Part shown: piece after piece, positions 57,667-64,000 of the stretch
How the letters are laid out: the number at the start of each line of letters is the position of its first letter
Position numbering within the stretch: the first letter of the stretch is position 1
Assembly: GCA_026168805.1 (NCBI GenBank)
Contig: JAPFDS010000017.1
Span: forward strand, 62,001 to 126,000
Reading direction: 5' to 3'
DNA length: 64,000 bases
DNA from: Caryophanales bacterium
GTDB lineage: Bacteria; Bacillota; Bacilli; Bacillales; Amphibacillaceae
Translations under genes and position numbers: made by a program
Notes under the pieces: model-generated
Database searches by the model: none
What the model saw: the letters and a program-made list of their open reading frames with translations, nothing else
What the model was told of the DNA's origin: nothing

Positions 57667-58536
57667 TTATAACTTTTGACCATAATATTTATCGAGTGAA
57701 AATCCGCGGCCCATAATATCGGACGCATTCACAAAAACAACGAATGCTGATGGGTCTTCTTCTTCAAGCCGCTTCTTTAGAAGTACAGCTTCCGATTGAT
57801 CAACCACACATAAAATCATTGTTTTCTCTTCTTCAGAATAACCACCGACTGTTTGAATTTTTGTAAGACCGCGATTAATCTCATGTTGAATCATGTTGCG
57901 TATTTGGTCTTCCTTTTCAGTAATCATTAAGATTAACTTTGAGGATGACGTGCGTAACTGGATAAAATCGATTGTTTTACTTGTAACAAAAATACACATA
58001 AGTGCATATAACGTAAGCTCTAAATTAAACACATATAAAGAAGTGATTACCACTAATCCATCCACAATTAACTGAGAGTACCCACTAGAAAGCCCAGTGA
58101 ATTTCTTCAAGATTTGTGCAAGTGCCGCCGTTCCTCCAGTTGATCCATTCCCTCGATAAACGATTCCAAGCCCTACACCAAGCAGAATTCCACCATACAA
58201 TGTAGCTAAAAAGGGGTTGGTTACTGTAAAAGCCATATCTGCTGTTAACCAGATAACAAATGGAACCATAAACGTTCCGACAAGAGATTTTCCGCTAAAA
58301 TCCCTGCCTAGAAAAATCCATCCGATAATAAAAATCGGTATATTAATCGCAAACTGTGTAGTTGCCGGAGTAATTTGGTACATTTCATAAAGAATCGTAC
58401 TTACTCCTGAAATGCCTCCTGCCGCTAGTTTTGTCGGGAGTAAAAACATATTATATGCAATTGCGACAAGTATTGCCCCGAAAATAACTTGGCCATACTG
58501 AAATAGAGTGTTTTGTCGAAGTGATCGAATGTTCAT
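57667..58536 (-). CDS. YitT-family membrane protein
   Basis: 289 residues: about five membrane helices (LFQYGQVIFGAILVAIAYNMFLLP, GVGLGIVYRGNGSTGGTAALA) followed by a cytosolic DUF2179 domain (from about 200, LILMITEKEDQIRNMIQHEINRG). Transport function not established. ATG 58536 is preferred to 58557 because AAAGGA lies eleven bases before it. Adjacent to the 51-bp repeat array. Confidence 0.8.
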   Translation of the reverse strand: MNIRSLRQNTLFQYGQVIFGAILVAIAYNMFLLPTKLAAGGISGVSTILYEMYQITPATTQFAINIPIFIIGWIFLGRDFSGKSLVGTFMVPFVIWLTADMAFTVTNPFLATLYGGILLGVGLGIVYRGNGSTGGTAALAQILKKFTGLSSGYSQLIVDGLVVITSLYVFNLELTLYALMCIFVTSKTIDFIQLRTSSSKLILMITEKEDQIRNMIQHEINRGLTKIQTVGGYSEEEKTMILCVVDQSEAVLLKKRLEEEDPSAFVVFVNASDIMGRGFSLDKYYGQKL

Positions 58537-58657
58537 CGTAACCGCAATCCTTTCCATAAAAAAAGCACCACATTTCCCGCAAGAAATGCGTGCAAACCTA
58601 ACTATAGTTTAATTTTAAAGGTGAGCAATGTCAATCATTTCGAGGCTTTGAAGATAT

Positions 58658-59089
58658 GGGCGATTGCGTTTAAATTCTTAGTGGTGGGAGGCAGAAATCT
58701 GGACGCATTTGTCGTTTGCGTCTAAATTTTAGGGGAGACAAGCTGAATTCTTTACGCATTTGTCGTTTGCGCCTAATTTTCAGGAGAGGCATGGCAATTT
58801 CTTTACGCATTTGCAGTTTGCGTCTAATTTTCAGGGGAGACGAGACAAATTCTTTACGCATTTGTCGTTTGCGTCTAATTTTTAGGAGAGACATGGCAAT
58901 TTCTTTACGCATTTGCAGTTTGCGTCTAATTTTCAGGAGAGACAAGACAAATTCTTTACGCATTTGCAGTTTGCGTCTAATTTTCAGGAGAGACAAGACA
59001 AATTCTTTACGCATTTGCGGCTTGCGTTTAATTTTCAGGGGAGACAGGCTGTAATTTGGACGCATTTGCCGATTGAGCCTACCATCTAG
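58658..59089. repeat. 51-bp tandem repeat array (about 8.5 units)
   Basis: Eight full units at 58682, 58733, 58784, 58835, 58886, 58937, 58988 and 59039, each 51 bp, plus a 3' half unit before. The core TTTACGCATTTG...GTTTGCGTC is followed by TAATTTTCAGGGGAGAC or close to it. Units 3 and 5, and 6 and 7, share variable segments, so the array has grown by internal duplication. Each unit has an ACGCA...TGCGT inverted pair. The 51-bp period keeps both strands open in frame, giving repetitive basic 17-residue peptides that are probably not genes. Confidence 0.9.
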
Positions 59090-59226
59090 AGGATAAAAGA
59101 TGGAATTTTTATAAACTCCTCAGTCCATCTAAATGATTCATTGATTTGTCAATTTCTATAGATAACTTATATGCTACAATAGTAAGTACTGTCAAGATTG
59201 AATACTATAAAGTGAGGATTACACAT

Positions 59227-59766
59227 ATGGAACAAAAAAGATCAATGAAAGATCGAAACTTTGCACCGATTATTATAACAGTAGCCATCGTTATTAATGC
59301 GCTTATCGCTTTGTTATTTTTCTTACCCCAAAAAGATCATAATATTGCGTTTGATTTAACAATCTTACCACGTTTAAATGCCATATTTAACTCATTTACA
59401 TTTATCTTTTTACTAGCAGCACTCTATTTCATTTTAAAGAAAAATGTAAAAGCGCATCGAAACTTTATTTTTGCGGCGTTTTCTACAACTGCGTTATTTT
59501 TAGTAACATACTTAACTTATCACTACTTAGCTGATAGCACTTCTTTTGGTGGTGAAGGTATTGTGAAATCCATTTATTATTTCGTACTTATTTCACATGT
59601 ACTTCTTGCTCCAATTGTTGTCGTGCTTGCGTTGTTTTCCCTCGTGTGGGGACTTACGCGAAACGTGCCAAAGCACCGGAAAATTGCCCGATGGACAATG
59701 CCAATTTGGTTATATGTTAGTTTAACAGGTGTCATTGTGTACTTAATGATTTCACCATATTATTAA
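59227..59766 (+). CDS. DUF420-family membrane protein (CtaM/YozB-like)
   Basis: 179 residues, five hydrophobic helices, with conserved-looking histidines in KKNVKAHRNFIFAAF, YLTYHYL and VLISHVLLAP. The family includes CtaM, needed for maturation of heme aa3 oxidase in Gram-positive bacteria, and YozB; which role applies here is not shown. ATG 59227 is preferred because GTGAGGA lies eight bases upstream. Confidence 0.8.
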   Translation: MEQKRSMKDRNFAPIIITVAIVINALIALLFFLPQKDHNIAFDLTILPRLNAIFNSFTFIFLLAALYFILKKNVKAHRNFIFAAFSTTALFLVTYLTYHYLADSTSFGGEGIVKSIYYFVLISHVLLAPIVVVLALFSLVWGLTRNVPKHRKIARWTMPIWLYVSLTGVIVYLMISPYY

Positions 59767-59774
59767 TAAAATCT

Positions 59775-59810
59775 ACCACTCTTTCTTTGTGAAAGGGTGG
59801 TTTATTTTTT
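59775..59810 (+). terminator. Terminator of DUF420 gene
   Basis: An 11-position stem (59775-59785/59791-59801) followed by TTTATTTTTT; it overlaps the histidine kinase stop. Confidence 0.75.
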
Positions 59811-60701
59811 CCATGTACAGCAAATCGTAAAAACTCCACCTTTTACTTGGGCTTCCACTTGTCCATGCATTTGGTTCATTAATCGATCGACAATAGGCAA
59901 TCCAAGTCCTCGATGATACTTTCGCGTTGAATCACCGGTATATAATCGATCAAATAACCTTCTTTCATCTAGTGAAGCGTCTGGACGAATCGCGTTTCGA
60001 ACACTAAATGATATCTCTTCGTTTCGTAATTCAACGATTACCTCAACATCTTTCGTAGAATGTTGCAGCGCATTTAATACAATATTTTCGATGATTCGTT
60101 TACAAGCAGTTCTGTCTCCAATGATGAAACATTTTTCCTTTGGTAAATCAAACACTACTTTTTTCTGATTTTCTTGGAACATATCATAATAAGATAACAC
60201 CGTATTTTTTACCATTTCCTTTAAGTCAATCTTCTTCATTTGAAGAACTTCTTGTCCGCTTTGAATCGCTGAAAGGGCAAAAAAGCTTTGAATCAGTGCT
60301 TGTAATTGACTGGCACGTCCATACACAATTGACGTATATCTTGTATGTTCTTCTAATGTGATTTCTGGTTTATCTAGCAACTGAACATAACCAATAATTG
60401 CTGTAAGGGGAGTTCGTAAATCATGGGACATACTCGTAATCATTTCTGTTAATTCCTTTTCACGTCGAATGGCTCCTCCCCTTACTTCCTGTTTTTCATC
60501 CATAAGCGCATTTATTTCAACTGCTAGACGTTCCGTTGTCCGGTTCCCTAACTTAATTTGTAATCGTTCATCTGTCCCTTTTGTCCTGATTCTTTCCAAT
60601 TCTCGAGTCATTCGTTTCATTTCTTTTTGTACAAAAACATATCGAAAAAGGAGAACGAACAATAGCCCACTTCCGATAATTATTGCGTACACCACGTCCA
60701 T
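59802..60701 (-). CDS. Sensor histidine kinase
   Basis: 299 residues: one N-terminal membrane helix (about 4-24) with almost no extracellular loop, then DHp and ATPase domains. The phosphoacceptor His is in SMSHDLRTPLT (about 93), the N box is NIVLNALQHS, and the G box is GLGLPIV. A kinase with so little outside likely senses through a partner, here the ABC permease. Fourth gene of the response regulator-ATPase-permease-kinase operon. Confidence 0.85.
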   Translation of the reverse strand: MDVVYAIIIGSGLLFVLLFRYVFVQKEMKRMTRELERIRTKGTDERLQIKLGNRTTERLAVEINALMDEKQEVRGGAIRREKELTEMITSMSHDLRTPLTAIIGYVQLLDKPEITLEEHTRYTSIVYGRASQLQALIQSFFALSAIQSGQEVLQMKKIDLKEMVKNTVLSYYDMFQENQKKVVFDLPKEKCFIIGDRTACKRIIENIVLNALQHSTKDVEVIVELRNEEISFSVRNAIRPDASLDERRLFDRLYTGDSTRKYHRGLGLPIVDRLMNQMHGQVEAQVKGGVFTICCTWKK

Positions 60702-60713
60702 TCCCCCTTAAAA

Positions 60714-61508
60714 TTAAATATCTTTTCGTTGAAACAAAAGAACACCCACTCCAACAAACAGAACTATTGTTGCAATAGTAATACTTACTAAACGACCAAC
60801 AAAATCGGCCGCCCCCTCATCTATCAATGAAATATTGCTCATATGTTCAAATACAGAATATGCCTGTAAATCTTCAAAAATAGTATATCGATATGCCAAC
60901 ATGTCGATTCCAGTAGAAAATATGAGATAAAATCCAAGTAAAGCAAAAATCGCAACAGCCGCACTTCGAGCAACCATGGAAATACAAGTAGCAATCCCGC
61001 TATACGCACCAATGATGAGACACGTAAGCCCGAAAGATTGACTTGCAACTGCCCATTCCACGGCCGTAGGAAATGATCCGAATCCAAAGTACATACCGGA
61101 AAATAGAGCAAATGTCAGGACCATTGTTAATAACACTAGAATCGTAGCTATCCAGATCACGATAAACTTGCTCACATGAATGGACATCCGTTTCGAGCCA
61201 GTCGAAACAATGTTTTTAATTGTTCCGTTCGTATATTCTCCAGCAATGAAAAAAGAACTTAACAAAGCCGTAAACAAAAAGATGAAAAAGGCATCCGGTT
61301 CAACAAGAGACTCTATCAACATCGTAAAACCAGTTAACGATTCTTCAATGCCTGTTTCAACGGTTATTTGTTCAATAAGAATTCCTTTTTCATCCAAATA
61401 AACTAGACTTGTCATAGCAAGGGATAAAAAACCTGCGATTAGAATGAGCGCCCAAAAAATCCGTGCATGAAAGAGTTTATAACATTCAGCGCGAAGTCCA
61501 TTCATCAT
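60714..61508 (-). CDS. ABC-2-type permease of regulated ABC module
   Basis: 264 residues with about six helices: ARIFWALILIAGFLSLAMTSL near the N-terminus and an extracytoplasmic loop (about 34-65) with GFTMLIESLVEPDAF. It resembles permeases for bacitracin/lantibiotic self-protection (BcrB/LanE-like). ATG 61508 follows AAGGAGG by seven bases and overlaps the ATPase stop by 4 bases. Substrate unknown. Confidence 0.72.
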   Translation of the reverse strand: MMNGLRAECYKLFHARIFWALILIAGFLSLAMTSLVYLDEKGILIEQITVETGIEESLTGFTMLIESLVEPDAFFIFLFTALLSSFFIAGEYTNGTIKNIVSTGSKRMSIHVSKFIVIWIATILVLLTMVLTFALFSGMYFGFGSFPTAVEWAVASQSFGLTCLIIGAYSGIATCISMVARSAAVAIFALLGFYLIFSTGIDMLAYRYTIFEDLQAYSVFEHMSNISLIDEGAADFVGRLVSITIATIVLFVGVGVLLFQRKDI

Positions 61509-62431
61509 GCTGATACCTCCTTAATAAGGCGGGTGAAGTATCCTTCTAATGTATCGTGCTGTGGTGAAAGTTCCTCTATCGATACACCATTTTCATGCAA
61601 CACACGTGATACAACTTTGGGGTTGTCTACATACGAGTATAATTTTATAGCCCCATCTTCTAATACTTCATAGTTCGTTTCGCCCAAGTTTTCCTCTATA
61701 ATCGTAACCGCCTTTGCTCGGTCATCCACTCGTAAAAATATATACGCTTGAGATTTTTCTTCAATTTCTTCTCGAGTACACTGCTCAATTAATTCTCCTT
61801 GGTGGATGATTCCGTAATGGGTGGCGATATGATAGACTTCCGTTAAAACATGGCTCGATATAATGATTGTAACTCCATGCTCTTCACTTAACTCCTTTAA
61901 CAATTGTCTCATTTCAACAACACCAACAGGATCCAGTCCATTAATCGGTTCATCTAAAATGAGCAACTCAGGGCTACTCAGTAACGCAATCGCAATGCCT
62001 AACCGTTGCTTCATTCCTAGTGAAAATGTACGCACCTTTTTCTTCCCTGTATCCTCAAGCCCGACCTGTTTTAATGTGTTTGAAATACAACTTCTTCCAG
62101 GAATCCCTCGCTGTATTCGGACTACTTCAAGATTTTGCCTGGCAGTCATATGCGGATATAAATCCGGCCCTTCAATCATCGTTCCAATTCGTTTTCGCTC
62201 TTCATTTACAGCCTTTTTATTCGTTTCGTGAAACAGCTGTACAGTACCTCTAGAAACATCTGTTAATCCAGCGATCATTCGTAAACAAGTGGATTTTCCA
62301 GCTCCATTTAAGCCGATAAATCCGTAGATAGATCCTTTTTTCACATGCATATTTATATCTTTAACAACTTCATGTTTACCGTATTTTTTTGTCATGTGAA
62401 CCGTTTTTACAATTACATCTTCCACTTCCAT
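61505..62431 (-). CDS. ABC transporter ATPase (BcrA/LanF-like)
   Basis: 308 residues. Walker A GLNGAGKS is at about 40-47, the signature reads FSLGMKQR, Walker B is LLILDEPINGLDP. The C-terminal about 90 residues are a regulatory extension typical of BcrA-type ATPases. Adjacent genes suggest export or displacement of a cell-envelope-active peptide (inference). Confidence 0.82.
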   Translation of the reverse strand: MEVEDVIVKTVHMTKKYGKHEVVKDINMHVKKGSIYGFIGLNGAGKSTCLRMIAGLTDVSRGTVQLFHETNKKAVNEERKRIGTMIEGPDLYPHMTARQNLEVVRIQRGIPGRSCISNTLKQVGLEDTGKKKVRTFSLGMKQRLGIAIALLSSPELLILDEPINGLDPVGVVEMRQLLKELSEEHGVTIIISSHVLTEVYHIATHYGIIHQGELIEQCTREEIEEKSQAYIFLRVDDRAKAVTIIEENLGETNYEVLEDGAIKLYSYVDNPKVVSRVLHENGVSIEELSPQHDTLEGYFTRLIKEVSA

Positions 62432-62505
62432 ACCTCCCTTAATCTCTTACATACAAGTATGGAGTCCAATTCCTATGCACTTCCTAAGAAAATCTTAAGT
62501 AAATC

Positions 62506-63195
62506 TTAAGATTCTTTCACTAACCGATATCCAAGTCCCCAAATCGTTTCAATATATGTTTCTTCAGGGTTTGCCCGTTGTAACTTTGAGCGTAAATGAC
62601 TTAAATGTACATGGACTGTATTTTCATCTCCTAGAAAATCATTTCCCCAAATACTTTCGTAAATATTCTCCTTCGTAAACATCTTTCGTTTGTTCTCTAA
62701 AAATAAATATAAAATGGCATATTCCCTCGCCGTTAAAGTAATTTCCATTCCCTGTACCGTTACTCGTTTCGTTTCCTCATCAAGTACAATATCTTTAAAT
62801 GTTTTTACAGAAGGTTGATTCACGCGTTTATATCTACGTAATTGAACCATAATCCGCGCTATGACTTCTTCATTGTTAAATGGCTTTGTGACGTAATCAT
62901 CTGCACCTGCATGCAGTAAATCCACTTTTGTACGAGGCTCTTCTTTCGCTGAAATAACAATGACTGGAACATCCATGTGCGATCGAATCAAGTCTAATAG
63001 TTCATTTCCCGACTTTCCTGGCAACATTAAATCCAATAAAATGAGGTCCCACTGTTCGTGTTCAATTAACAAAAGACCTTCTGTTCCTGAGAAGGCAGAT
63101 TGGGCATAAAGCCCTTCCTTTTCCACCATTTCACATAATAAGCGGTTAATATCTTCATCATCTTCCACAACTAAGATGCGACTTTTTTGTTGCAT
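62506..63195 (-). CDS. OmpR-family response regulator
   Basis: 229 residues: receiver domain with Asp12/13, phosphoacceptor Asp55 (LILLDLMLPG) and Lys105 (ISAKE), then a winged-helix DNA-binding domain (FTKENIYESIWGNDFLGDENTVHVHLSHLR). First gene of the module, presumably activated by the kinase in position four. AAATGAGGGATC with ATG at 63195; 75 bases separate it from the ATPase gene. Confidence 0.88.
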   Translation of the reverse strand: MQQKSRILVVEDDEDINRLLCEMVEKEGLYAQSAFSGTEGLLLIEHEQWDLILLDLMLPGKSGNELLDLIRSHMDVPVIVISAKEEPRTKVDLLHAGADDYVTKPFNNEEVIARIMVQLRRYKRVNQPSVKTFKDIVLDEETKRVTVQGMEITLTAREYAILYLFLENKRKMFTKENIYESIWGNDFLGDENTVHVHLSHLRSKLQRANPEETYIETIWGLGYRLVKES

Positions 63196-63300
63196 ATGTA
63201 GGATCCCTCATTTCTTTTTTATTTACTATACCACATTCGTTACATACATTTAGAAAGTGTGGACAAACTATTCCCAAAACCGTAAAGGAGATGATGTTTC

Positions 63301-63549
63301 ATGAAAACTCCCCTTTGTTGTCCAAATTGCAAAACGAATCGTTCCCGTTTTAACATCATTGAACAAACTGCTATTCCTGTAAAACTTGAAGCAGGTACAG
63401 GTAAGATAGAAAAACAATACCTTTCGGATGAACTAGAATCCTTCCATATTCCGTACAATGGTCCTGAGCAAAAAATCCAGTGTGCTTCATGCGGACTTAT
63501 CGAAAACGAACAAACATTTAGTTCATTTGCAACCTATCAAAATAAATAA
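63301..63549 (+). CDS. Small zinc-ribbon-like protein, function unknown
   Basis: 82 residues with two cysteine pairs: CCPNC at about 6-10 and CASCG near 61, spaced like a zinc ribbon. No family name recognised. A near-ideal AAAGGAGATGATG precedes ATG. It lies 95 bases before a CvfC/YpgR-like gene in the same direction; co-transcription is possible. Confidence 0.55.
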   Translation: MKTPLCCPNCKTNRSRFNIIEQTAIPVKLEAGTGKIEKQYLSDELESFHIPYNGPEQKIQCASCGLIENEQTFSSFATYQNK

Positions 63550-63643
63550 ATCGCCATTTCCTATCAATAGCCCTTCGTGGAAAACATGTTCGTTATTTGC
63601 TACGATGAGTAGTAAGAATGTTTTTTGCGAAGGGAGATTTGTT

Positions 63644-64000
63644 ATGAAAATTGTATCGATTGAACCAACACCAAGTCCACATTCCATGAAAATAAATGTA
63701 ACAGAAGAACTCGCTCCTTCTGAAACATATAACTATGCAAAAAAAGACGGTACAGAAGATGCACCAGCATACGTTCAAAAACTGTTTAACATACAAGGAA
63801 TTACAAATATTTATCGGGTCGCTGACTTTTTTACGATTGCTCGACACCCTCGGACACCTTGGGAAGAGATTTTAAAAGAAGTCCGTGACGCCATTGGGGT
63901 CGATGACTCGTTTACAGAAATTACATCAGAAAGTAGTTCATATACGGAAGACCATGCATTTGGAGAAATTCAAGTCTTTGTTCAAATGTTTCGCGGGATC
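63644..64000 (+). CDS. CvfC/YpgR-like protein, N-terminal part
   Basis: The first 119 codons of a gene cut by the window end. The start MKIVSIEPTPSPHSMKINV and GITNIYRVADFFTIARHPRTPWEEILKEV resemble the Nfu/NifU N-terminal-like domain found at the front of the HEAT-repeat virulence factor C family (S. aureus CvfC; B. subtilis YpgR). AAGGGAG lies seven bases before ATG 63644. Not previously apparent as an ORF because it has no stop in the window. Confidence 0.7.
   Translation, partial: MKIVSIEPTPSPHSMKINVTEELAPSETYNYAKKDGTEDAPAYVQKLFNIQGITNIYRVADFFTIARHPRTPWEEILKEVRDAIGVDDSFTEITSESSSYTEDHAFGEIQVFVQMFRGI

Noticed and set aside
58670..59065. Long open frames on both strands in the 51-bp repeat array (131 and 112 codons)
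   Set aside because: They arise because the unit is a multiple of three with no stop; the peptides are monotonous and basic, both strands are open, and no good ribosome-binding site is present.
58682..59089. Possible CRISPR array
   Set aside because: Units are 51 bp with only 8-10 variable bases that recur between units; there are no unique spacers and no cas genes.
63593..63847. 84-codon minus-strand frame at the right end
   Set aside because: It is antisense to the CvfC/YpgR-like gene, which has a good ribosome-binding site and family-like sequence.

Overview
The window reads as chromosome of a low-GC, spore-forming member of the Bacillaceae. Shine-Dalgarno sites are strong AAGGAGG types, T-box leaders are present, there is a CotF-type spore coat protein and an LtaS-type lipoteichoic acid synthase, and gene sets match Bacillus (yclNOPQ-, opuA- and ytrAB-like). 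Acidic secreted proteins plus uptake systems for ectoine-type solutes and glycine betaine suggest a moderate halophile of the Pontibacillus/Halobacillus/Virgibacillus kind. That placement is inference. No rRNA, tRNA, prophage, transposase or CRISPR locus was found.

Layout. 0.1-2.4 kb: three genes of a polar amino acid/ectoine-type ABC importer (ehuCDA-like); its binding protein is probably left of the window. 2.5-11.5 kb: murB, hisJ, then the divergent operon hisZ-G-D-B-A-F/IE-C. hisH is missing, and hisF is fused in frame to hisIE. 11.5-16.2 kb: a SurA-like lipoprotein and a Fur-box-controlled petrobactin-type siderophore importer (yclNOPQ). 16.3-22 kb: DsbA-like protein, type 2 IPP isomerase, VOC protein, 3-methyladenine glycosylase, sulfurtransferase and VanY-type carboxypeptidase. 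22-25.3 kb: glycine betaine importer, with opuAC first, then a terminator, then opuAA-opuAB; opuAC appears to start at AUU. 25.3-30.3 kb: DUF2269 protein, deaminase, PTS-IIC-like protein behind Rex-like sites, a Fur-box nitroreductase, ddl.

30.4-37 kb: trpEDCFBA behind two tandem tryptophan T-box leaders. 37-44 kb: YheO/DauR-like regulator, thioredoxin-like protein, a YtrA-type GntR/ABC operon with an anchored secreted protein, a YwrD-type gamma-glutamyltransferase and a creatininase-family hydrolase. 44.3-47.7 kb: small membrane protein, cotF-like gene, LTA synthase. 47.8-57.4 kb (minus strand): ilvB-ilvN-ilvC-leuABCD-ilvA behind a T-box whose specifier reads AUC (Ile). 57.7-64 kb: YitT-family protein, a 51-bp tandem repeat array, DUF420 protein, a response regulator/ABC/histidine kinase module, a zinc-ribbon protein and the start of a CvfC/YpgR-like gene.

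Together the window is mainly a biosynthesis block (His, Trp, Ile/Val/Leu) interleaved with osmolyte and iron import. Two intergenic repeat families, one of them inserted inside the ilv-leu operon, and the 51-bp minisatellite are the main non-coding structures. I saw no obvious new defence or mobile system. The most unusual points are the HisF-HisIE fusion without HisH, the AUU start of opuAC, a TrpE with degenerate conserved motifs, and the repeat array.
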